From Salvia splendens (taxonomy: Eukaryota; Streptophyta; Magnoliopsida; Lamiales; Lamiaceae), in NCBI RefSeq assembly GCF_004379255.2, contig NC_056053.1, positions 19,898,188-19,962,187 of the forward strand: a stretch of DNA of 64,000 nt, given 5' to 3'. The notes beneath the pieces are model-generated. The model did not search any database and was not told the origin of the DNA. It saw only the letters and a list, made by a program, of their open reading frames with translations. Below are positions 1 to 11,330 of the stretch, one piece after another. The position numbers and the translations under genes are program-made. Each line of letters opens with the position of its first letter. Position 1 is the stretch's first letter.

Positions 1-534
1 TTCTCTAATACCAGCTCGTGGATATAATTCATCAAAGGTGTCCATATATGATTGGAGCGTACCTTTTTGTTTAAGATTTCGCAGATCTGCAAGCGGATCT
101 TCATAAGCCTGAGCTCCAAAACGAGCTGCCAAGCATGAGAGGTAATATCCCCAATCCACGTATGCTTCTTCACCATGTAAACTCAAAAAGCCTCGGTGCC
201 ATTGGAGAGCCTTACCTTCTAAGTGAATTGCTGCTACACGCACTCTCTCCTCCTCCGGAACTCTTGCTACTTGAAAAAAATAATCCGCTCTCATCGTCCA
301 TCCTTCGAATCCATCACCATCAAATTTAGGAAAATCATATCGAGTAGATTTCCAATCTGTTCGTACTTCACTGCTTCCTTCACCGCTCTCCCATGCGGCG
401 TGCGATCTCTGATTTTGTAAATTGATCGTAGCAATTGATTGCGTCAGTTGCGAAATTTTGGTTGCCTGCTCTTGTATGATCTGATCTCGCTCACTCAGCT
501 TCTGATCTATCATTTCCATCAATTTCTTCTCCAT
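1..534 (-). CDS. LTR-retrotransposon Gag, N-terminal part (cut by window edge)
   Basis: The minus strand is open from an ATG at 534 to the window edge with no stop. The reading begins with a charged coiled-coil-like stretch (MEKKLMEMIDQKLSERDQII), then a conserved block containing FDGDGFEGW, a tryptophan and glutamate-rich helix region and ending YMDTFDELYPRAGI. This order is typical of the plant Ty3/gypsy retrotransposon Gag domain, the structural protein that forms the virus-like particle. It lies directly downstream, on the minus strand, of an LTR at 595-1063 with a primer-binding-like site between. The rest of the element would lie to the left of the window. The superfamily (gypsy rather than Copia) is inferred from the Gag motif alone. 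Confidence 0.75.
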   Translation of the reverse strand, partial: MEKKLMEMIDQKLSERDQIIQEQATKISQLTQSIATINLQNQRSHAAWESGEGSSEVRTDWKSTRYDFPKFDGDGFEGWTMRADYFFQVARVPEEERVRVAAIHLEGKALQWHRGFLSLHGEEAYVDWGYYLSCLAARFGAQAYEDPLADLRNLKQKGTLQSYMDTFDELYPRAGIRE

Positions 535-580
535 CGCAGCGTTTCGAGTCACAATTCCGCTATCCGAAGGTCGAGGACTC

Positions 581-594
581 TGGATGATACCACT
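581..594 (-). other. Putative primer-binding site
   Basis: Directly after the LTR on the minus strand the sequence reads AGTGGTATCATCCA. The TGGTATCA part matches the start of the initiator-Met tRNA primer site used by many plant retrotransposons, but the match decays after eight bases. Confidence 0.4.
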
Positions 595-1063
595 TGTTAC
601 GATCACACGTCGTGATCTACCAATCGTGATCGCAACTTCACACACACAATCAACAATTTATGAACTCGAGCTAAGAATAACAACTGAGAAGTATATTGAT
701 GATAAATGTCGCAATTACAACACAAGGAATTGAAGGAATCAATTGGAAACTAGAGGAGCTGTAGATCCACGATCTACAGCTAGCAAGAACAACAATACAC
801 ACACATTTTCAACAACACAAATGAACTAGCTTCACTCTTATTTATACTTCATTTCTCCCGCGTAATCTTCATAATCCACGTCAACTCCACGTCATCTCCA
901 CCTCAGCATGAGCATGTGTACATCACGTGATGATTGCCAGCTGACTTGAGTTAGTTACACAACAACTAACTCCTAACTAACTCTCAACTTCCAACGGCTT
1001 CCTTTTGTAGCTCACTATCTTGTGTTGCATGCACTTTACGCATGAATGATCATGCATGCAACA
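595..1063 (-). repeat. 5' LTR of the Gag-bearing retrotransposon
   Basis: On the plus strand the segment begins TGTTAC and ends GCAACA, so on the minus strand it is a TG..CA LTR of 469 bp. It sits immediately upstream of the Gag frame. It contains a perfect 11-bp inverted repeat with a 3-nt loop (757-767 against 771-781). The second LTR is outside the window, so the boundary rests on termini and position only. Confidence 0.65.
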
Positions 1064-4000
1064 CTGTGTATTTGTGTCCAGCCATGTTTCGTATTTGAAT
1101 TTTGATCATTTAACCACAAGAAAGATGACAAAATAGAAGGCAACAAATTTTCTTTAGTATAAAGGCCTACTGTCTTTTGTCCCATTTGAAGTTTGTCCTC
1201 TTCTATTCGTTGTTTCTTAGTTGTCTTGGAATTTCCTAAATTATGTTAGTTGACAATGTGGCAATTTTCTTTAGGATAAAGAACTTGCACGTTTAGTAAG
1301 TTTTAATTTATGAAAACACCCACATAAAATATAGCCATTCATTGTTATCTGAGTGGCGTGTAATTTTACGTCTAGTTATCAGTATTATATTGATTTGAAT
1401 GAGTATTAACTTAGTGTATCACTATCTTCTAGCCGGGACAAACTTAAAATTAAAAGTATTATAATGAGTCACTTTATTTTTGTAACTGTAGGGAAGTGGA
1501 GGAGCAATAATGGCATGCAAAAGAGAGATACTACTATACTTCATCCGTCCATAAAATAATGTACATATTTATCATTTTGATCCATCCACAATTTAAAATC
1601 TCATTTGTTTTATATTTACGTTCTATTATAAAATTAATATTTTATATTCTACTATTTTTTTCCTTACTTTTTTTTCATTCTTCTTATAACCAGCATGGAG
1701 TCAAAATAAGACTTTTAAATCGTGAACAAATGGAGTATTTAAAAGATTTCTCATTTCATTAATAAAAACATATACTTACCTTTTAACTTTTTTTATCTTA
1801 TTATTTATAAAATTTGGATTCATCACAAATTCGCTCACAATTAGAAGTGTCACAAATTGGTTCGGCCCGACAATCCAACCAACCAAATTTAGGCAGAGAA
1901 TTCTAGACCCATAGGAATTTTGGGTCGGGCTGGGCCAAATTGGCAAAAGAAAGCCGGTTGACTTGGTCATGCATCGCACAAGGTTAACACTAGTTTTCAA
2001 TTAGAACCCAACGAACTCGTTTCAGGTTGAACTCTATTTTCTCTGAGCAGGTGAATTTCTGGGTCGGGCCAATTTTACGAAGAACCTGATGGGATCTGGC
2101 CGGGGCGGCCTTGTCTTTTCCTAGTTGTAGTCACATTCTATGGTGATTCTTATTCTGTTGAGAATAGTAGTAATATTTTTTTAACAACTAAGTCAATTAA
2201 ATGATTAAAACTCATAATTGTGACCAAGCGAATATTGCATAAATAAATTGTTTGGTGCACAAACTGTATTGTACCACATCAATAAATAAAATGTTTGGGC
2301 ACAGACCGTACTACATCAGCGCACGTGACATTGTAACAATTGATGGCAACATATTACTACTAATTTATCCCACATAAATTAAAAGATAATGCATCTACTA
2401 CAAGTGCCATTACTCTATGCTTCACATGGAGTAATAAATATGTGGTGTTCATGTACCAATTTTTCTAATTTCCACTACGACAGGTGCTACTCTATGTTAA
2501 TGAAATCTAAATTCAAAGACAGTTCGATTTAATAAGGCATATAGTTCAATTTTTTTTAGTTCTTTGTGAATCTCCTATATCTATTCGAGTTGTAATCAAT
2601 CTCGAGTAAGTTAATCATTTATCCAGCAAAATTTACTTGTTCTAGATAAGAAAGAAGACTCAAGTTGCTTATTGCATGAGCCATGAGGTGAGAATCAACT
2701 ATTCTTCTTTGGTTGATGATCGACAAGCTTGCTTGCGTGGAGGATTTGTGGCTACCAGCTTTCAGTCGCCGATCATTAATGGCTGCCTAATCAACTATGC
2801 AACGACTTTAACTTTAACTTTAAATATATCTACAAAATTCTGATTATTTTAAACATACACATGTGATTTAGCCAAACCTTATGTAACATCAAGAATCAGA
2901 CCATAAACCCGACCTTCAAAATCTAGACATACTATATAAAAACACAATTTGGGCTACTATTTATACTAACATAATTAACAAAAGTTTAAGAAGTAAGAGA
3001 AACGTTGAGAATACGTTCCACATCCTATACATGTCACATTAGCATAATAAAAAAAAGGCAAAATAAGCTAGTTAGTGGCCCGACTTGAGCAGCTGCACAA
3101 CAAAAAAGATGTACATGTACTGATCATCTAATCTGCAAGGAAGACAAGTAGAGTGGAATGAGCTCCAATAGTATATTTAACATTAAAGCATAATTTATGA
3201 AATTAAGTAACTGATATGCAACCTATACTTGGACAATAATATCAACAATGAATCTTCTCTCTCCAAAACCAAGATTTTCATACACACAATTATTTGCCAT
3301 CAACACAAAATGACAATTCAACTTCAAGTCTGACATCTTCTATGTATGTAGTCACCATTTATTTTCAAGGAAATTGTTGTAGTTATGAGGAGAGAGTGAG
3401 TGGAATGTGGGAGCGAGTCACCGCGTTTAATATAAAAACTAGTATATAACTTTCTTACCCAATACCAGAATATATATATAAGTTGCATACATTATTACAT
3501 CTCAAAACACATATAGCTCCTTTAAGTGCTTAGCGATAATGTAAGGTATGCCAATCAGATCATAAGAAACAAATGCAAACACTATTTCTCTCGAGAGAAT
3601 ACCGTGCAGACCACTTATAATAAAAGGTACGCGGATATAGAAGATGAGTGATCACAAATAATGCAATGTTACTATTCAATAGCATGCCAAGTGTATCCAC
3701 GTAACACACACACATTCATTCATACTTATTTTCATATCAGATTGCATATGAACACTCAACCATTCCCCAACTAATATCATTATATATAATAATATTTCAA
3801 CCACATATTAGCTCGTATACCCAAAGCACACGCATATTAATACTCACTTCAGATAGCTACACACAGGGCTCAAATTATCATCAAAGAAAGGTACACTGAT
3901 GGTTATCATTGCCTGTCAAGTGTCAAGGCAAAAATGCAATGATCGAACACTCCATATTTGCTCAGACCCATATCAGGACATAATGCAATTATTATGTCCA

Positions 4001-4514
4001 TCTCATATATTAAGAAAAACTCACATTATATTTTCAGTAAGTGTGAAAGCATGCATTTCCACAAAAGACTGCAGCGTGTCCCCATGAGATTTCAAATGCT
4101 TGAAATATCACATTGACACATCATTGTGAAAATGTAGAAGTTGGGAATTATTGAAAAAGCACAATGAGACATGAATTGATACTCTCCTGTTGTTAAACAA
4201 GATCTTACAACTTGTAAGCTCCAAGAAGAACTTTTAAACCTAGGAGCTCAATCAATAAACTAAAGCTTAGATAACATCGTATAAGATTGATCTACTTCCT
4301 TTCAGAAAGTGCAATTCAACAGCTAGATGAAATGTAACAATAGCACAAATACGACAAACTATCTAGTAGCATTCCTGTTCTCTGTCATATATGTTGTACA
4401 GCATGCAATATAGCTTACTAGATCAATTCCACATCCTAAGTACTAATAACACTAAAACTATGGAATCTTAGAAGAAATAATAAAAAATATCCTCTAGCCA
4501 GACAAAGAATCTAC
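1064..4514. other. Intergenic DNA; one MITE-like relic
   Basis: This is AT-rich sequence with no convincing coding exon. Around 1545-1735 there is a decayed element whose ends resemble the CTCCGTCC / GGAGTA termini of mariner/Stowaway MITEs. About 1860-2100 contains several GGGTCGGGC-type words of unknown origin. I searched the minus strand here for the missing 3' exons of the neighbouring RRM gene and saw none. Confidence 0.5.
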
Positions 4515-5899
4515 CTTAAAAGTGATAATTGCTATTCCTCTGAACTTCCCAGTGTCTGGAAATGTCATACAATCAATGCAAGCAATGGGTCCACAACCTT
4601 CAAAGCAACTTCTAATATCATCCTCACTGAAGAAGTATGGAATGGCTCCAACATAAATTTTTTGAGAAGTCTCTATATTTTTCCTGCAGGACAAAGCAAG
4701 ATTTGATAAGTGGTATTGTCCAAAGCATACGAAAATATGAAAAATTGAATAGTTTCAAAATGTAAAACAACCTTGTCACAAGACCTCCCCACAGAATTAC
4801 AACCTACAGTGGCCCAGAAGAGTGTTAAAGCAAAAAGGACTTTGCATTATCATGCTAAATTTTCACAAGAATCATGTTACTATTTGTTGTTCAGACAAGG
4901 AAACAACAGCTACAGGAAGACGGGGAAGGAGAACTATGTTTAGGCTGGTTAGGTCACCTTTAGATGCATAAGAAAAACACGAGAAGGGTTGCTAGACTTG
5001 CTCTTTTGGCAAGTGAGTTCTGAAATTATATGATAGGTTTCACCCAGCGATTAAAGTTAAGAAAGTACTATGAGTTAACTCATATCATGCGATTTAAACA
5101 TAGTTCTAAGAAAGTGAGCTACAAAAAGAGAAGGTTAGGAAAGTATGAGTTAACAATTATCATGCGATTTAACATAGTTTCGAGCAATTGAGCCACAAAA
5201 AGACATGTGCATATTACAAACTCAACTCATTAAACAATCAGCATTGTGGAATAAGTTCACCTAGATACAACCCTCAGATGAGATAATTAAACAATTACTG
5301 TTCAGCCTTTGCATAAATTATCCTGCTCATCAATAAAATATTTCAAAATGTCTAATTACGAGCAAAGTCCACAAGAAATATAAACCTTCCAGTAGAATAA
5401 CGTCTGTAATGGCATACCTCTCAAAACCAGTGCTCACTTCAACACTTGCCACAAGTTGCTCCACAGTGGATCCATGCTCATTGTGGTTAACTCCTTCCCT
5501 GGTAGCCCCATCTTCCGCCTCAAATTTTTTATCGCCATTCTTTCTCTTCTGTTTCTTGTTGCTTTTCTTCTTCACGCTCTCTGATGCCTTACTTTCATCT
5601 TTCGTCTTCTTCACGCTCTCTGATGTCTCACTTTCATCTCCATTCCTTTTCGTCACCTTATTCTTCTTCTCCTTTATAGTATCTGAGTTCATCCCATGTT
5701 GTAGCTTTAGCTCCACATCACTGTTTATTCGTGCCTCTAGATTTCGGATAGCCCTCAGGGAATCCCTGGCTTTTGACACAATAGCCTGGGAATTCTCACA
5801 ATTTTTGCCAGTGGAATTATTCTGAGCACCCAAGACTGCAATTATTCCAGCCCTAGCAGCTCGTAGCTTCCTCTTCAGCTTCTTGTCTAAAAATACCAT
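4515..5899 (-). CDS. RRM protein, PHIP1-like, first two coding exons only
   Basis: Exon 1 is 5899-5418 and exon 2 is 4683-4515. Donor and acceptor fit GT..AG and the phases agree (482 + 169 nt = 217 codons). The start MVFLDKKLKRK begins a basic, lysine/serine-rich region with two repeated ESVKK blocks. Exon 2 opens an RRM: KIYVGAIPYF is RNP2 and KFRGIAIITF is RNP1. A basic N-terminus followed by RRMs and CCHC knuckles is the layout of plant PHRAGMOPLASTIN INTERACTING PROTEIN 1, an RNA-binding protein linked to the cell plate; that name is my best match from family knowledge. The frame is open at the exon 2 donor (4514), but I find no exon completing the RRM, nor any CCHC exon, before the retrotransposon at 1063. 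The locus is either truncated or has a very long intron. Confidence 0.6.
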
Positions 5900-7310
5900 T
5901 CTTATTCTTTTTTGTTCTCTTATATTAGCAATCCAAACAAATCTAGCATAAGATAAATACAGATAAATATTAAAAGCAATTTGATTTTCTAGGACCAACA
6001 AGCACAGAAAACTTCAGAACAGTACAATCCAAGTTTATTGTAGCTTGTGGTATTCTTGTACAGGTATGAATCTCAATTCCCCAGCTAAAGAAAAAGTTTG
6101 TTGAAGTAGAAAATAAGCTGAAGAAGCAACATTAGAGATCAACCAACTGGTTTTTTCAACAAATAAAATTCCCCAATCCAGTACCAAATATGCAAATAGA
6201 TCATCCTCCATGAGATTATGCCAGAGATCAACAGCAATTATTGCAATGCAACAACATCAATAGGTCATGATTTACAAAAGGACTTCACAGCATTCACGTT
6301 CATTCTATCTACTTGCTATTCAAGTTACAGCCCTAAAAATTCGAAACTCTAGAAATATACACCGAACAGGGCATCCTTGAGCTGATGCAGTGTTGTACCC
6401 TCATTGAATTATTTACCATCCAGTGTTTCACAAACACATAACAAAATAGAGTAATAGCTTCGAATTCAAGCACAACAATTTACTCGTACAGAAAAATAGT
6501 TTGCTGACAGTAGTGGGCAGATCCGCAGATGAATATGCGTAGATCGTATACCAAATGAGAATAGGTAAAACAAATGGGAAAATGATCAGCTTACATTGTG
6601 TTCAATGGCCAGACGCCGCGGAGTCCCACCTTCGCCGGAAACTCTTCCACTTCTCTCTCTACGTATTATGGAATATCACACATTGTAATTTCACAAAGTA
6701 ACTCCCTGCGAAATCCTACTCCATAACCGAAGTCCCTATGTTTTTTAAATTGGAAACCGTTTCATCAGTTTATTTTTTTTATTTTTTATTTCTCTATTTT
6801 ATGATGGCGCCATATGATATACTATAACTATGCGTTTAAATAGAAAACATTTATAAAATTGATTTCTGGATATTGGTGGAGTGGTTATATTTGCTAGGTC
6901 TTATATTCATAATTCTACAATTGCAGGGCAGTAGTCTCCTATTGCAATCCAAATATAGTGGAGTTACATATAAAATTTAGATTTATTTTGATTAATTTGC
7001 TATTTCTAAACCATGGTAAAAAAAATTATTATAAAATGACTATGTAGGTTAGAATTTTTTATCAAGAAACCGGATAGTGATTGAAATGAGTCAAAAAGTC
7101 CATTAAAAGTTAAAACACATATTCATATTTGTGTAAAAAAAATTATATTCATTGAATTTATGGGGGATTTTAATTTTGTAAATTATACAATTATTGAGGA
7201 AAATAAGAGGTATCCATTGAATTACAGGAGGAGGCAAAGCAAAGTTCCGAAATTTGGTGGTGTAACTCTAAACCCCTCGAAGCTTCGCTTGGCTCTAGTC
7301 ACTAGTCTAG
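5900..7310. other. Divergent intergenic region between PHIP1-like gene and SF3B4 relic
   Basis: It holds the putative 5' UTR intron and promoter of the minus-strand RRM gene (to about 6700), then AT-rich DNA, then about 100 bases of likely 5' UTR of the plus-strand SF3B4 relic. I see no other gene. Confidence 0.5.
6597..6660 (-). other. Possible 5' UTR exon of the PHIP1-like gene
   Basis: On the minus strand this GC-richer patch ends in a good donor (AT|GTAAGC, donor at about 6596) and lies upstream of the ATG at 5899. It would be a non-coding first exon spliced into the 5900-5960 region. The exon start is approximate. Confidence 0.35.
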
Positions 7311-8294
7311 ATGACGACCAGAATAGCGCCGGGCGTCGGCCCAAATCTCCTCGGCCAGCACTCCGCCGAGCGAAACCAAGACGCCACCGTCTACGTCGGC
7401 AATCTCGAATCCAAAGTAATATTTTCTTGTTATCTCTTTTTTTGAGCTGAAATTTGGTCTAGGGTTTTAGTCTGTTGTTGGTTACTGTAATTGTTATCCG
7501 GGCCAGCTCAAATTTATCGTGGAATTTGTTTATTCTCAATATAACTTGCGAATTTAGAAAAATTATTTGTTTCATTTATGCTATGTTTATGCACCAATTC
7601 AGCTTCAAGCTGTCTTCTTCAGGGTTCCATGGTTACCGGGTAACTCGAATAAGTAAAAATAAAGCTCCATCTGCTTAAACATATATACACGCAATCAACT
7701 TTATGGAGTTTGGTGTAGTTAATTGATACTGTAATATTGGAGAAATGCCGAGCAAATTCCATGAATGGACGTCATGGCAAATTGTATCCGCTATTTGGAC
7801 CCTGAAAAAACAAGATTCCAGCCATGGTATAGACGCGAGAGGCTCTCGCGTGTTTTAATTAAAACACGCATCAAGCTATCACGTCTATACATAACACGCA
7901 TCAGGAAATCGCGTGTTTAGTTAAACACGCGACAGGCTCTCGCGTGTTACGTTGGACACAAAATCGAGCCCAGACGGCAGAGACCTCACTTTCCACTCGC
8001 GAATTCACTTCCGGCTCGCTCATTCTCTCGCACTCAGCGACGGCTAACGTCTCTAGCCGGCAAAAATCGAAGTGAATCCGATATTTTGATACTCTTATTC
8101 CTATTTGAAGTGGTGTTAGGTAATTTTTGACTATTAATTTCAATTATCATTGCTATATGTTAGTTAGATATAGATTTAGGGTTTATGGCATTGAACTTGG
8201 TATTGAATTTTCGGTTTTAATTTTGTTCAATATTTATTTAAGTATGTTGAATTTATAGTATATGATGTTATGTGGTACTTATTTTGCAGGTTTA

Positions 8295-8378
8295 ATGGTG
8301 TTTGTGAGTTTATATTGGGATGGGAAAATTATTCAGCTCCCAGGTTTGGGTGTTGCTTATGATCCCCCTACCTGGTAA
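8295..8378 (+). pseudogene. Possible N-terminal remnant of a MULE transposase
   Basis: A 27-codon plus-strand frame starts MVFVSLYWDGKIIQLPGLGV and stops at 8376. It follows a pyrimidine-poor but plausible acceptor (TTTTGCAG at 8282-8289). Such a short beta-strand-rich opening resembles the N-terminus of plant MuDR-type transposases. The rest is deleted, and PMD sequence follows on the opposite strand. The family call is tentative. Confidence 0.35.
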
Positions 8379-9458
8379 TTGACGGTCCACGTAGGGCATC
8401 CAAATAAACTACAATAACAAGTTTACATTAAAATTACCCAAATAAATATTAAACATTATTCATTTTACCTGGCTATTTTGGAGTAATGACAACTGTTCAA
8501 GATAATGTCGAACAGAATGTTTAGGGGCTCTGTTTATCAAATAGGAGCCAGTCCACCTACAATAACAAAAGTTGTCAATTAAATATGTTGTCATTAAATA
8601 CACAAAAGAGATGAAACAACAAACTTACATTAATGCACATGGAGTGTTGTTTGTATGTATACGTGCCGCTACAAAATCCGGTCTCAAAGTGGGCATTCTC
8701 TCCCACGCCCAAAGCTGTAGGAGCACTGTCGGACCTCCAATGTCTGTCCGTTTGCCCATAGACGCCACACAGAGATTATGGTATAATGTACCAAGCGCAG
8801 CACTCGCCCAACTAATCATAGAGGCAGCCTCTACGTCTCGAAGTTGGGTCAACCACATGAGAGGTATCTTACACCCTGAGCCGTCGGGTAAGATCAACCC
8901 TCCCAATAGCACAAGCACAATCATACGTGCCCGTTGAATGTAGGCTTCGTCTTCGAGACCATCTCCTAACGGTTCAATCGTCATCCTATGTATTAGCGCG
9001 GATGCCAAGATACCGTTTTCCTTCATCTCGCTTTCAAGGGGATAGAAGCCCAAGAGCTCTTCACATAAACCCCTCCACCCAGTTTCACAAAACCCATTTC
9101 CTGTGAAGGGTACTCCATCTACACGTAAAGCCCATAATACTTGAACGTCTTGTAATGTAATGGTAGTTTCCCCTACGGGAAGATGGAATGTATGTGTCTC
9201 TGGCCTCCAACGCTCAACCAAAGCTGTGATCAACGCATGATCTACATCCAGAGCCTTACCACAGAAGAGAACTCCACCTAAACCAAATCTACAAACATAA
9301 TCAATCACGCGTCTGTGATGATTATCGATTTCCCAGAAATGTCCCTCAAAGCGCCGAATATTGAACGGGGTTGTTTCCTGGCCTGCCCACGCCTTGCGTG
9401 ATATATGACCGTGCTGATAATGCAAAACAGAAGGATCTTCTGGTCCATATCGCGACAT
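8310..9458 (-). CDS. Plant mobile domain (PMD, MAIN/MAIL-like) protein
   Basis: Three exons can be drawn: 9458-8629, 8556-8469 and 8408-8310. All have GT..AG borders and matching phases, giving about 338 residues. The start MSRYGPEDPSVLHYQ leads into the PMD (aminotransferase-like) fold: DHALITALVERWRPETHTFH, then GETTITLQDVQVLWALRVDG, a core with LGFYP, and the late motif QFIWMPYVDRQLP split across the exon 2/3 border. PMD proteins occur both as host genes (MAIN and MAIL1 act in silencing and genome maintenance) and inside transposons; this copy is inside a Mutator-like element. The last 20 or so codons read antisense through a transposase remnant, so the true end may be earlier, at the GT just after QLP. 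I chose the start at 9458 because the conserved reading begins there. Confidence 0.72.
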
Positions 9459-10680
9459 CCTAATATAATTCAACAAAATAACACCAAATTTAACAAATTA
9501 ACATCAAATTCAACAAATTAACATCATATTCAACCATATCCAATAATTCAACAATAATTCAACCAAATTCAATAATTCAACAAAATATCAATCACATTCA
9601 CCAAATTAACACCAAATGCAACAAAATAACACCTTATTCAACCGTATTCAACACTTCAACAAAACATCAACCAAATTGAATAATTCAACATCAAATACAA
9701 CCAATTTCAAGATAAAATCAACCAAATTGAATAATTCAACACCAAATTCAACCAAATTCAACAAAATACTTTATACCCCATGAACCCTAACTATTATACC
9801 CACCTAAAAATATACCAATAAAAAACGAAATTAAGGGTTGGAAGTTACCTAACAACACTTCAAATTGGAATGGGAGAGGATTAGGCTTCGAATTTCGGTG
9901 GTTGGGAAGCTTTTTCGCCGATTTCCGCTGCTGCTTTCGCGTTTGTGGTATGTTCTGCCGCGTCTGGAGTGATTTTGTGAAGCAAGGGAGACACGCGAGA
10001 GGGTTTCGCGTGTTTGACTTTAAACACGCGAGAGGAAGACGCGTCTCTTCTTTAATACACGCGAGAGGAATATGCGTGTTTGACTTTAAACACGCATTAG
10101 GCTGATGCGTCTACACTTTTAAAACACGCGAGAGCTTCAAGCGTGTTTAGTTAAAACACGCGAGAGCTTCTCGCGTCTATACCATGGCTGGAAAGTTTTG
10201 TTTTCAGGGTCCAAATGGCGGATACATTGGTCCATGACGTCCCTTCTTGGAATTTTACCGAGAAATGCCGCGGATGTTAGATTTTTTCTGAAGATTCTTG
10301 GTAACGGCCTTGAAGTTCTAATGATTTGAGTGGTTATGGTTCTAGTGAGGACCTAGGTTTTGCATTTTAAGGTCGCTTGTTCAATGTTTAAAAATATATC
10401 TTGTTGGTTTGTGCTAATATATATCTGCTATTGGTTTTAGATTTTGTATTGCTTGTGTCTAATTTCACGATTTGAGCTGATGATGTTCTGCATTTACTCT
10501 TCTTATTTATTTATTTATACGGGGAGCTTTATCATAAGCTGCACCATCCAACTCTTAACTACTAATGTTAACACCCTGCAAATATATGATGTCTGTTGCC
10601 CTTGGTATCTTACATGAATGAAGTATTTTTCATCTAAATGCATTTTTTTAAACTTGAGTACTCTCAATGAAAGCACCAGA

Positions 10681-11330
10681 TGTTACGGACGTTCTCCGCA
10701 ACGGCTCCGTGATCTTCCTTCTCGGCGGAACCACGAGCAATTTCCACGACAAACTCGCGGCAATTGATCGAACCCCTGCTGATTTGGTGGACGTCTTCCA
10801 CAAAGCAACAAGAAACGTAAGGATAATTGCTTGTTTCACAAGATAGGTTTAGGGAAAATATTTCATTCATAAAAATAATGTGTTGATGAAATACCCTATT
10901 TTATACTAGAAACCCTAGGGCGGTTCGACGTATCCTAATTCATCCGGGAAAGAACCGCAAAGAAAACCCGAACAGGGCTTATAAATCAGGCCCGACTCAA
11001 CAGTAAGTAAATTAATGTTTCAAAAATACTAAAACATAAAAGGAAAGAAATAAAAAGGAAACAAAAAGAATCGGCTAACTCTTGAACTTGTTCGGCGCCT
11101 TGAGCTTGTCTCTCGGCCTCAAGGATCTCTTCGACACAATCAATTCTTCACTTCGGTCATTCACGCATTGCGTCGTGCTGCTCGGCTGCTTCGTGCTGCT
11201 CGGCTCCGGAAGCGCTGCGTCGAGCTGCTCGGCTGTTGTCGCCTCCAGCTCGGCATGCTGCTCGGCTGTTGTCGCCTCCAGCTCGGCATGCTGCTCTGCT
11301 GTTGCGTCTGGTGTCGGGGGTCTCGTATCA
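10681..11330 (-). repeat. LTR with adjacent primer-binding site, truncated retrotransposon
   Basis: The segment begins TGTTACG and ends CGTATCA, so on the minus strand it is a TG..CA LTR of 650 bp with imperfect terminal repeats. Immediately beyond it on the minus strand comes TCTGGTGCTTTCATTGAGAG, a primer-binding-type sequence, after which the element stops near 10650. A TATA-like TATAAAAT lies on the minus strand near 10900. It contains two copies of a 33-bp GC-rich repeat (about 11225-11300). The LTR ends eight bases before exon 2 of SF3B4. I see no target-site duplication, as expected for a truncated copy. Confidence 0.6.

Larger units (their letters stand above)
7751..10259 (-). mobile_element. 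Mutator-like element carrying a plant-mobile-domain gene
   Basis: An 11-bp direct repeat GAGAAATGCCG flanks the element (7740-7750 and 10260-10270), the size range of Mutator duplications. The inverted ends match over more than 100 bp with interruptions: both carry GGACGTCATGG, then TTTGGACCCTGAAAA, then CCAGCCATGGTATAGACGCG. Inside each end are several copies of the palindromic word ACACGCGAGAG..CTCTCGCGTGT. The body holds a PMD gene on the minus strand, an AC-rich CAACAAATT-type low-complexity stretch (about 9470-9780), and a short transposase-like remnant. No full transposase is present, so the copy is non-autonomous. It sits in intron 1 of the SF3B4 relic. Confidence 0.9.

Noticed and set aside
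1776..2000. 74-codon minus-strand ORF near GGGTCGGGC words
   Set aside because: No domain, and the surrounding sequence looks like degraded repeat.
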